From Proteiniphilum sp. (GTDB lineage Bacteria; Bacteroidota; Bacteroidia; Bacteroidales; Dysgonomonadaceae), in contig JAENWZ010000158.1 in assembly GCA_016649795.1 (NCBI GenBank), positions 1-5,629 of the forward strand: 5,629 bases of DNA, given 5' to 3'. The notes under the pieces were generated by a model that worked only from the letters and a program-made list of their open reading frames with translations, did not search any database and was not told the origin of the DNA. A program made the translations under genes and the position numbers. The number at the start of each line of letters is the position of its first letter. Position 1 is the first letter of the stretch. Below, piece by piece: positions 1 through 5,629 of the stretch.

Positions 1-104
1 TAAAATTGGCCAACGTTGTGATTCATAACGACAACCGGCAATCGCTCATACGACAGGTAGATGATTTCCTGCAAAGTCTTTCGCACGACGAGAGATTTCA
101 ATAA
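1..104 (+). CDS. coaE: C-terminal fragment of probable dephospho-CoA kinase (CoaE)
   Basis: A reading frame open from the window edge (first complete codon at 3) encodes 33 residues and stops at TAA 102-104. The 5' part lies outside the window. The tail begins KLANVVIHNDN and continues into a leucine- and glutamine-rich helix (SLIRQVDDFLQSL). This resembles the end of CoaE proteins, where an 'A(D)xVIxN(D/N)' strand is followed by a final amphipathic helix. CoaE is the cytoplasmic P-loop kinase that phosphorylates dephospho-CoA in the last step of coenzyme A synthesis. None of its P-loop or active-site residues are visible here, so the call rests only on the C-terminal pattern. Other P-loop kinases with a similar tail are possible. 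No clear terminator follows the stop codon. Confidence 0.5.
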   Translation, partial: KLANVVIHNDNRQSLIRQVDDFLQSLSHDERFQ

Positions 105-148
105 TCAAATATTTATCAGGACATTAATGAAATATATCACAGTGAAAA

Positions 149-180
149 ATTGGTATTTTTAGAATATCGCACTATCTTTG
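149..180 (+). promoter_or_regulatory. Bacteroidota-type promoter for the small winged-helix gene
   Basis: A perfect match to the Bacteroidota -7 consensus TAnnTTTG (TATCTTTG, 173-180) follows a TTG-containing -33 element (ATTG, 149-152) with a 20-nt spacer. This is the spacing used by the Bacteroidota primary sigma factor. Transcription would start near 186-188, giving a leader of about 38 nt before the ATG at 225. The position fits a separate transcription unit for the small gene, independent of the upstream coaE-like gene. Motif and spacing are read directly; the start site is inferred. Confidence 0.7.
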
Positions 181-193
181 CACCCGTAAAAAA

Positions 194-210
194 TTTAGGT
201 TATACCTAAA
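194..210 (+). promoter_or_regulatory. 5'-leader inverted repeat (possible operator or mRNA hairpin)
   Basis: TTTAGGT (194-200) and ACCTAAA (204-210) are perfect 7-bp inverted arms around a 3-nt TAT spacer. The repeat begins a few bases after the inferred transcription start and ends 14 nt before the ATG at 225. It could be a 5' mRNA hairpin that stabilises the transcript, or a DNA operator, for instance for autoregulation by the encoded winged-helix protein. The symmetry is seen in the sequence; the role is inferred. Confidence 0.4.
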
Positions 211-224
211 AACATCTAAAAGTA

Positions 225-422
225 ATGATTGAAAAAATTGGAATCAACGCTGGAAAAGTATGGACAGTAATCGATGAAGCTGGCCGTCAGAATCTGAAAG
301 AGATTAAAAAGGCAGCAAAATTAACCGACAAAGATCTCTACGCAGCGCTCGGCTGGCTGGCCAGAGAAGGAAAAATCGCTTTGGAAGAGGTAGAAAAAGA
401 GCTCTTCGTTTCGTTAAACTAA
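225..422 (+). CDS. Small winged helix-turn-helix protein, DUF2582-type
   Basis: This gene encodes 65 residues, starting at ATG 225 and ending at TAA 420-422. The whole protein fits one compact winged-helix fold: helix 1 around residues 7-20 (NAGKVWTVIDEAG), helix 2 around 24-31 (LKEIKKAA), a turn (KLTDK), a recognition-like helix around 35-48 (KDLYAALGWLAREG), and a short wing (KIALEEVEKELFVSL). The pattern 'G..AGkvW..L...g..sl.eL.k.t.l....l..AlGWLaregKi' is typical of the DUF2582 (winged helix, PF10771) family, which consists of stand-alone domains of about 65-80 residues common in Bacteroidota. Its function is unknown. DNA binding is suggested by the fold but not shown, and the protein is fairly acidic at its C-terminus. 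It has its own promoter and a strong terminator, so it appears monocistronic. The ATG is preceded by an AT-rich leader without a Shine-Dalgarno sequence, as is normal for the phylum. The family call is fairly sure; any regulatory role is inference. Confidence 0.85.
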   Translation: MIEKIGINAGKVWTVIDEAGRQNLKEIKKAAKLTDKDLYAALGWLAREGKIALEEVEKELFVSLN

Positions 423-445
423 CGAGCAGATTCATCCGTTTAAAA

Positions 446-499
446 AAAAAAATCATAAAAAAAGCTGTCGCAATGACAGCTTTTTTTTATGATTTTTTT
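446..499 (+). terminator. Long rho-independent terminator, possibly bidirectional
   Basis: A GC-rich core stem GCTGTC (464-469) / GACAGC (475-480) closes a 5-nt GCAAT loop. The pairing continues outward through A7/T7, TCAT/ATGA and another A7/T7, giving about 24 paired bases with one bulged T (488). U-tracts follow on the + strand (481-488 and 493-499). The matching A-runs on the left (442-452 and 457-463) would act as U-tracts for - strand transcription. It starts 24 bp after the stop codon of the small winged-helix gene and separates it from the dehydrogenase gene. Confidence 0.9.
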
Positions 500-514
500 C
501 TCTCCAATGGCATA

Positions 515-529
515 TATCTTTTATCTTTA
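515..529 (+). promoter_or_regulatory. Candidate -7 boxes for the dehydrogenase gene
   Basis: Only 45 bp separate the upstream terminator from the ATG at 545, so the promoter must lie here or overlap the terminator. Two tandem near-matches to the Bacteroidota -7 consensus TAnnTTTG occur: TATCTTTT (515-522) and TATCTTTA (522-529), each lacking only the final G. No convincing -33 TTTG lies at the right spacing; the upstream sequence is the terminator's T-run. If the second box is used, the mRNA would start within about 10 nt of the ATG. This is a weak assignment. Confidence 0.3.
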
Positions 530-546
530 CCGAAAAGATAAAAGAT
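516..546 (+). promoter_or_regulatory. 13-bp perfect inverted repeat running into the dehydrogenase start codon
   Basis: The left arm 516-528 (ATCTTTTATCTTT) and right arm 534-546 (AAAGATAAAAGAT) are exact reverse complements around a 5-nt loop (ACCGA, 529-533). The right arm ends within the ATG (545-547), and the G at 547 could pair by wobble with U515. The left arm overlaps both candidate -7 boxes. As RNA it would bury the start codon; as DNA it could be an operator. The symmetry is seen directly; either role is inferred. Confidence 0.5.
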
Positions 547-3364
547 GAACTCCAAACAGTTAGATTCACAACTTTCACAGTTGTTCCCGAAAGAACAACT
601 GTTCACCGATGCCCTTTCCTGTCTCACAAAAGGAACCGATGCCGGTCTCTACCGCCTCATTCCCAAAGCTGTGGTAACCGTGAATTCCGAGGAAGATGTC
701 ATTGGTCTGTTAGAATTCTGTCACAGGGAAAAAGTGGCGGTGACATTTAAAGCTGCCGGCACAAGCTTGAGCGGGCAAACCATCTCTGATTCAATATTGA
801 TGGAAATAGGCCGGGGATTTGAGTTCTCAGCCATAACTGATAACGGGCGTACTGCTACCTTCGGGTGCGGGTTGACCGGTGCTGCAGCCAACCGTTTGTT
901 GTTGTGGTATAAACGAAAGCTGGGACCGAAACCGGCATCGATCAACGCTGCAAAAATAGGCGGAATTATCGCCAACAATGCGAGTGGATCGAGTTACGGA
1001 ATACGACACAACAGCTACAACACTGTGAAATCGATGCGCATTATTTTCGCCGACGGATCACTGCTCGATACTGCAGACAGTGAAAGCTGTCGCTCCTTCA
1101 GAGCATCGCATCCGCAACTGATTAGCGAGATAACGCAACTACATCTCGATGCCAAGGGGAATGATGTTATCAGCGAGAAAATTACCCGGAAGTTCCAGCT
1201 GAAGAACACCTGTGGTTATGGGGTGAATTCGTTGATCGACTTCAGGGACCCGATAGCCATCATTCAGCATCTGATGATAGGTTCGGAAGGAACACTCGGA
1301 TTTGTGTCGCAAGCCACTTTTGAGACGGTTCACGACGCTACCCTCAAAGCCACGTCAATGGTCTATTTCGCCAACCTCCGTGATGTATGTGATACAATTA
1401 TTCCCCTTAGAGGGTGCCGGGTGAGTGCAGCGGAGCTGATGGACCGGAATGCGTTGCGTGCCGTGCAGGAACAGGAGGGCATGCCACCCGAATTGAAATT
1501 GCTACCTGAGGGTGCAGCAGCGTTGCTTATCGATACCTCTGCCGACGACGAGGAAACGCTCCTTCTGCAGATGCGTGAAATAGAAGATAAACTGGCGCAC
1601 ATTCACACACTCTTCCCCATAAAATTCACCACCGACAAACATCTCTACAACCGCTACTGGAACGTTCGCAACGGACTTTTTACATCTGCTGCAGCAGCAC
1701 GTCCTCCGCATACCGCGTGCATCATTGAAGATATTGCTTTTCGCGGAGAGATTTTAGGTGAAGCCTTAACCGATGTTCGCAGTCTACTGATGCAAACAGG
1801 ATATGAAAATGCAGTGATGTGGGGACATCTCCTTGACGGGAATGTTCATTTTACAATTTTCCCGAAGATTAACGAACCCAATGGTGTACAAAATTACGCC
1901 GCTTTTATGCATGAATTGTGTGAACTGGTCGCACTGAAGCATGGTGGCAGCCTGAAAGCAGAGCATGGCACGGGACGCAACATGGCACCCTTCGTGGAAA
2001 AAGAGTGGGGAAGCGATGTGTATGATTTGATGAAACGCATAAAAAAACTGTTCGATCCGGAGAATATCCTGAATCCCGGAGTGGTGATCAACAACGACAG
2101 CGAAGTTTTCATTCAGAACCTGAAACGTATCCCTGAAGCAAACCCGCTTATTGACAAATGCATAGAGTGCGGCTTCTGTGAGGTGAGCTGTCCCTCAAAA
2201 AATCTCACGCTTACACCGCGGCAGCGCATTGTGGCTTATCGTCACCTGGCAGAGAGAGCTGCCGAGGGAAGCAACAAAAAAGGATCGATTCAGGAGCAGG
2301 TGAAGGAGATCTCATATCCCATGGAGGAGACCTGCGCCACAGACGGTTTGTGCAGCATCGCCTGCCCTGTCGGCATAGACACCGGGAAGCTGGTGAAGGA
2401 GTTGCGATGGCAACAAAACGGTAAATTGGCAAACAGGATCGCATATAGTATTGCGAACAATATGGCCGAAATAACGGCATTACTGCGAGGATTGCTGAAT
2501 GTGCCTCACTCTATAGGCAAAATTATAGGTTATGACTCCATGGAGAATGTTACGAAAGGGATTTACCGATTAAGTGATGGCCTATTCCCGTTGTGGACGC
2601 GCTACACACCCTCGGGGAGTAAGAAAATCAACCGAAACATTTTCCCTGCCGATTCAACAGATGCACCAATGGTAGTCTATTTCCCCTCCTGCATCACCCG
2701 CTCCATGGGTGGTCCGTCGTTCGGTTACTCAGAGACGGATGATCTGCCGTCGACAATGCTATCAGTACTGCGCAAAGCAGGGTATACTGTTATAATACCG
2801 GAAGAAAAAGAGCGGCTCTGCTGCGGGATGGCATTCAGCAGTAAAGGGTTTAGAGAGCAGGCAAAGAAAAAGGAAACAGAACTGAATGAAGCTTTGCTGA
2901 AAGCGAGTCGTAATGGAGAATTACCCATCCTTTGCGATATGAGTCCCTGTCTGTTACATATGCGTGAGACACTCGATTCGCGATTAAAACTTTACGATCA
3001 GGTGGAGTTCATTCACAATTTCCTTCTGGAGCGACTTCAATTCACCAAGCGACCCGTATCTGTAGCTATACATACCACCTGTAGTTCCACAAAAATGCAG
3101 CTCGAAGAAAAGTTCCTCACTGTGGCATCACGATGCGCTGAGAAGGTGATCGTGCCGGATAATGTGGACTGTTGTGGCTGGGCGGGCGATCGGGGATTTT
3201 TCTACCCCGAGCTCAGTAATTCAGCCCTTGCACCATTGAAACAGGGTATTAAGGATGCCATAGAGGGATACTCCAACAGCCGAACATGTGAGATAGGTTT
3301 ATCTATAAACAGTGGCATAGCCTATAAATCGGTGATATATCTTGTAGATAAGGCAACATCTTAA
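545..3364 (+). CDS. FAD- and Fe-S-dependent D-2-hydroxyacid (probably D-lactate) dehydrogenase, Dld-II type
   Basis: This 939-residue protein fuses a flavin dehydrogenase to an Fe-S module. The FAD-binding (PCMH, FAD_binding_4) domain spans about residues 35-260, with KAAGTSLSGQTISDS (69-83), GGIIANNASGSSYG (139-152) and IGSEGTLGFVS (245-255). The FAD-oxidase C-terminal domain (about 265-515) has the metal and substrate histidines in GHLLDGNVHF (427-436), AEHGTGR (472-478) and the closing FDPENILNPG (503-512). Fe-S ligands follow: C539, C542, C545 and C549 (CxxCxxCxxxCP), then C597, C603 and C607. Two CCG (DUF224) domains have CCG at 759-761 and 876-878. Length, domain order and the N-terminal TDAGLYRLIPK motif fit the respiratory Dld-II D-lactate dehydrogenases described in Shewanella, so the enzyme probably sends electrons to quinone at the inner membrane face. 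The related enzymes YdiJ (D-2-hydroxyglutarate) and GlcD (glycolate) mean the substrate is not certain. The ATG at 545 is the only sensible start, because an in-frame TAA lies at 539-541 and the next Met is at residue 86. There are no signal peptide or membrane segments, and no lactate permease in view. Confidence 0.88.
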   Translation: MNSKQLDSQLSQLFPKEQLFTDALSCLTKGTDAGLYRLIPKAVVTVNSEEDVIGLLEFCHREKVAVTFKAAGTSLSGQTISDSILMEIGRGFEFSAITDNGRTATFGCGLTGAAANRLLLWYKRKLGPKPASINAAKIGGIIANNASGSSYGIRHNSYNTVKSMRIIFADGSLLDTADSESCRSFRASHPQLISEITQLHLDAKGNDVISEKITRKFQLKNTCGYGVNSLIDFRDPIAIIQHLMIGSEGTLGFVSQATFETVHDATLKATSMVYFANLRDVCDTIIPLRGCRVSAAELMDRNALRAVQEQEGMPPELKLLPEGAAALLIDTSADDEETLLLQMREIEDKLAHIHTLFPIKFTTDKHLYNRYWNVRNGLFTSAAAARPPHTACIIEDIAFRGEILGEALTDVRSLLMQTGYENAVMWGHLLDGNVHFTIFPKINEPNGVQNYAAFMHELCELVALKHGGSLKAEHGTGRNMAPFVEKEWGSDVYDLMKRIKKLFDPENILNPGVVINNDSEVFIQNLKRIPEANPLIDKCIECGFCEVSCPSKNLTLTPRQRIVAYRHLAERAAEGSNKKGSIQEQVKEISYPMEETCATDGLCSIACPVGIDTGKLVKELRWQQNGKLANRIAYSIANNMAEITALLRGLLNVPHSIGKIIGYDSMENVTKGIYRLSDGLFPLWTRYTPSGSKKINRNIFPADSTDAPMVVYFPSCITRSMGGPSFGYSETDDLPSTMLSVLRKAGYTVIIPEEKERLCCGMAFSSKGFREQAKKKETELNEALLKASRNGELPILCDMSPCLLHMRETLDSRLKLYDQVEFIHNFLLERLQFTKRPVSVAIHTTCSSTKMQLEEKFLTVASRCAEKVIVPDNVDCCGWAGDRGFFYPELSNSALAPLKQGIKDAIEGYSNSRTCEIGLSINSGIAYKSVIYLVDKATS

Positions 3365-3372
3365 CAGAATCC

Positions 3373-4241
3373 TCACTTCATCTGATCAAACCCTTTACCA
3401 TAGACACCCACAACGTTGCTCTGTGAAATAAATGAATTCTCATCGATACGCTTAACAAGGCGGAAGATAGAACTCGATTCTGCTTTTCGGGCAAGGATAA
3501 TAAGCACTTTCTGGGGTTGTTGTGAATACCATCCGGTACCTTCCAGGACCGTACACCCCCGGTTTAGTTCCGTATTGATATGAGAAGCAATCTCATTGTA
3601 TCTGGTAGAGAAGATGATAAATTGAACTGATTGGCGCGTACCGTTAATCACCAGGTCTACAGTGTAATACATTACAGAAACCACAATCAGTCCGTAAATA
3701 ATCTTCTCTAGACTTTGAAAAAGCAGATAGGAGCTGCCGACAATTATCAGGTCAACATAGAGCAGACCACGCCCCATGCTGATGTAACGGTACTTAGTGA
3801 TGATGGCTCCAACGAAATCGGTCCCTCCGGTACTGGCATTCCTGGAGTAGACCAACCCGAGTCCGGTACCGCTGAAGATGGCTCCAATAATACTCGACAT
3901 AAGCGGATCGGCATGAATAAGCGCCTCCGTAATGTAGTTCTCAGCTACCGCCATTAAAAGAGTTACTCCAATCACACCATAAAGTGCTCTGAACACATAT
4001 GCTTTCCCCAGAATAAACCATGCGATAACCATCATAACACCATTTCCAACGAGAAAGGTCATGAAAACCGGAAAATTGAATGCATACTTGAGCAGTAACC
4101 CCACCCCGCCAAGGCCCCCACTACAATCTCATTAGGCATGATAAAGCCTGTAAAGCCAATTGCAAAAAGAACCAGCCCCAATGTGATGACTATATAATCT
4201 TTCCAGTAATACGATTTAAGATAACGAACCTCTTTCGTCAT
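3373..4241 (-). pseudogene. YitT-family membrane protein (DUF2179 C-terminal domain), frameshifted
   Basis: Two overlapping - strand frames are pieces of one YitT-family gene. The first starts at ATG 4241-4239 and reads MTKEVRYLKSYYWKDYIV, then one membrane segment and FIMPNEIVVG, before leaving the family pattern. The second (through 3373) carries the rest. Adding one G to the G5 run (C5 on the + strand, 4115-4119) joins them as IVVGGLGGVGLLLKYAFNF, restoring the glycine-rich motif after the first membrane segment and giving 289 residues, a usual YitT length. The restored protein has several hydrophobic segments (about 15-35, 58-78, 84-101, 115-132, 158-175 and 180-200), the STGGTDFVGAI motif (137-147), and a cytoplasmic DUF2179 domain (about 208-289) with RGCTVLEGTGWYS and ending in VGVYGKGF. 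YitT proteins are multi-pass inner-membrane proteins of unknown function. The gene starts 48 bp after leuS, so co-transcription is likely. Everything after the shift is intact, which suggests a recent mutation or a sequencing error. The GTG at 4104 is an in-frame Val of the glycine motif and an unlikely true start. Confidence 0.85.
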
Positions 4242-4289
4242 AATTTATAATTGATTACAGGCATTTCAGGACAAGAAAGGAAAAAAAGA

Positions 4290-5629
4290 TCAGAGAACGA
4301 TATTGACAATCTTTTTAGGGACAATGATCACTTTCTTCGCTGTTTTTCCATTAATCCATTTTTGTGAATTGGGATGTTCCAAAACAGCTTTTTCAATCTC
4401 TTCGTTCGTGGCATCTGCAGGGAACTCAAGGATATATCGTGATTTGCCGTTGAATGATATCGCATATGGGAAAGAATCCTCTTTCAGGTACGCTTCGTTC
4501 CATTGGGGCCATTGTGCGTCACAAACGGTCGTCTCATTACCCAACAGATGCCACAACTCCTCTGCAATATGCGGGGCGAAGGGTGCCAGGCATACAATCA
4601 GTTCGCTAAGGACATTTCGTTTTCTGCATTGAAGAGAGGTCAGCTCGTTGGCACAAATCATGAAAGCAGATACCGATGTGTTGTAGGAGAAATTCTCAAT
4701 ATCGTATGTCACTTTCCTTATCAGTTTATGCAAGGTTTTCAGCTCCTCTTTTGTAGGTTCTTCTTCCGAAACAGCTAAAACGCCCTCTTTATAAAACAGG
4801 CTCCAGACCTTGCGCAGGAAACGGGAAACACCGTCAATACCGTTGGTATCCCACGGCTTGGATTGTTCCAGCGGACCAAGAAACATTTCATACAGGCGTA
4901 GCGTATCGGCACCGTACTTGTCTACAATATCGTCAGGGTTCACCACATTGTACATCGATTTAGACATTTTTTCGACGGCCCATCCACACACATATTTCCC
5001 CTCTTCAAGCACAAATTCGGCAGTCCGGTACTCAGGGTTCCAGTTGCGGAAAGCATCCGTATCGAGCAGATCGTTATGAACGATGTTTACATCAACATGA
5101 ATAGGGGTTACATCGTATTGATCCTTGAGATTGAGTGAGACGAACCTGTTTGTTCCTTTAATTCGATAGACGAAATTACTGCGTCCCTGAATCATTCCCT
5201 GGTTCACCAGCTTCCTGAACGGCTCATCTTCACAGGAGATGCCCACATCGAACAGGAATTTGTTCCAGAAACGACTGTAAATGAGATGTCCGGTGGCATG
5301 TTCCGTTCCTCCGATATAGAGATCCACATCCCGCCAGTAGCTGTTGGCATCTTCTGATACCAGCGTCTCGTTGTTGTGCGGGTCCATATAGCGGAGGTAG
5401 TAGGCCGACGAACCGGCAAAGCCGGGCATGGTGCTCATTTCCAGTGGATATCCCTCTTTGGTACGCCAGTTTTTAGCATGACCAAGAGGTGGTTCACCCG
5501 ATTCAGTGGGAAGAAATTTATCCACTTCCGGAAGCTCGAGCGGCAGCTCCTCTTCATTCAGGGTATAGGGCATCCCCTCCTTGTAATAAACAGGGAATGG
5601 CTCACCCCAGTAACGTTGTCGCGAGAAGA
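4290..5629 (-). CDS. leuS: Leucyl-tRNA synthetase, C-terminal half (5' end outside window)
   Basis: The - strand frame is open from the right edge to TGA at 4292-4290 and gives about 446 residues, roughly the second half of a bacterial LeuS (family length about 820-950). A Met codon at 5573 is internal: the frame runs on upstream through SRQRYWGEPFPVYYKEG, the conserved catalytic-domain segment after the editing domain. Residues below are numbered from that Met. YIGGTEHATGHL (86-97) is a class I catalytic core motif. KMSKS (202-206, bases 4970-4956) is the ATP-binding class I signature. YGADTLRLYEMFLGP (219-233) and the helical anticodon-binding domain (about 250-345, with LAPFAPHIAEELW at 329-341) follow, then the C-terminal domain ending KKVIIVPKKIVNIVL. 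The enzyme attaches leucine to tRNA-Leu in the cytoplasm. The sequence after the editing domain (FVSLNLKDQYDVTPIHVDVN) matches the leucyl-specific region of the type I expect in Bacteroidota. No frameshift is seen in this part. It probably heads an operon with the YitT gene downstream. Confidence 0.97.
   Translation of the reverse strand, partial: FSRQRYWGEPFPVYYKEGMPYTLNEEELPLELPEVDKFLPTESGEPPLGHAKNWRTKEGYPLEMSTMPGFAGSSAYYLRYMDPHNNETLVSEDANSYWRDVDLYIGGTEHATGHLIYSRFWNKFLFDVGISCEDEPFRKLVNQGMIQGRSNFVYRIKGTNRFVSLNLKDQYDVTPIHVDVNIVHNDLLDTDAFRNWNPEYRTAEFVLEEGKYVCGWAVEKMSKSMYNVVNPDDIVDKYGADTLRLYEMFLGPLEQSKPWDTNGIDGVSRFLRKVWSLFYKEGVLAVSEEEPTKEELKTLHKLIRKVTYDIENFSYNTSVSAFMICANELTSLQCRKRNVLSELIVCLAPFAPHIAEELWHLLGNETTVCDAQWPQWNEAYLKEDSFPYAISFNGKSRYILEFPADATNEEIEKAVLEHPNSQKWINGKTAKKVIIVPKKIVNIVL

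Noticed and set aside
107..114. AAATATTT palindrome after the coaE-like stop codon, as a terminator
   Set aside because: It has no GC-rich stem, loop or T-run; such AT palindromes are common by chance in AT-rich spacers.
127..162. An 11-codon ATG frame between the coaE-like gene and the small winged-helix gene
   Set aside because: It overlaps the -33 promoter element, lies upstream of the inferred transcription start, and is too short to support.
721..2928. Many - strand open frames of 60-89 codons
   Set aside because: They are antisense to the dehydrogenase gene, whose own frame carries continuous family motifs, and none shows a recognisable domain.
3715..3957. 80-residue open frame on the + strand
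   Set aside because: It lies wholly inside and antisense to the YitT-family gene, has no recognisable motif, and has a composition expected of a shadow frame.
3373..4104. A separate 243-residue YitT protein starting at GTG 4104
   Set aside because: The GTG is the Val of the conserved GGxGGVG motif. Starting there would remove the first membrane segment, which is encoded just upstream in another frame. A frameshift explains both pieces.
4100..4125. Programmed ribosomal frameshifting in the YitT gene
   Set aside because: The G5 run is a possible slippery site, but I see no classical slippery heptamer with a downstream structure, and YitT genes are not known to use frameshifting. Mutation or sequencing error is simpler.
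4303..5079. Several + strand open frames (4303-4632, 4503-4778, 4810-5079)
   Set aside because: All are antisense to strongly conserved leuS coding sequence and show no protein-like pattern.
1..5629. Mobile element, CRISPR array, tRNA/rRNA, or defence or biosynthetic cluster
   Set aside because: No transposase or integrase motif, direct-repeat array or RNA-gene signature was seen on either strand. The genes are ordinary core functions.

Overview
The window looks like chromosomal DNA from a member of the Bacteroidota, most likely the order Bacteroidales. The evidence is a TAnnTTTG-type -7 promoter box, AT-rich leaders without Shine-Dalgarno sequences, and gene families typical of that group. 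I cannot resolve the genus. I see no mobile element, CRISPR array, tRNA or rRNA, and no sign of a new multi-gene system. Most of the window is housekeeping and core metabolism.

Layout, left to right. (1) The last 33 codons of a gene that looks like coaE (dephospho-CoA kinase), + strand, cut by the window edge. (2) A well-formed Bacteroidota promoter, a small 5' hairpin, and a 65-residue winged-helix (DUF2582-type) protein, + strand, closed by a long and unusually regular terminator hairpin. (3) A 939-residue FAD- and Fe-S-dependent D-2-hydroxyacid dehydrogenase of the respiratory D-lactate dehydrogenase (Dld-II) type, + strand. A 13-bp perfect inverted repeat runs into its start codon. (4) Only 8 bp further on, converging from the other side, a YitT-family membrane protein gene (- strand) broken by an apparent one-base deletion in a G5 run. 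(5) The C-terminal half of leuS (leucyl-tRNA synthetase), - strand, cut by the right edge and lying 48 bp upstream of the YitT gene, so the two are probably co-transcribed.

Functionally, the large flavoprotein would oxidise D-lactate or a related 2-hydroxyacid and pass electrons through Fe-S clusters, probably to the quinone pool. The small winged-helix protein has no known role. leuS supplies leucyl-tRNA. YitT-family proteins are membrane proteins of unknown function. The genes do not form one pathway. The items most worth a second look are the YitT frameshift, the inverted repeat over the dehydrogenase start codon, and the aspartate in a cysteine position of the second Fe-S motif.
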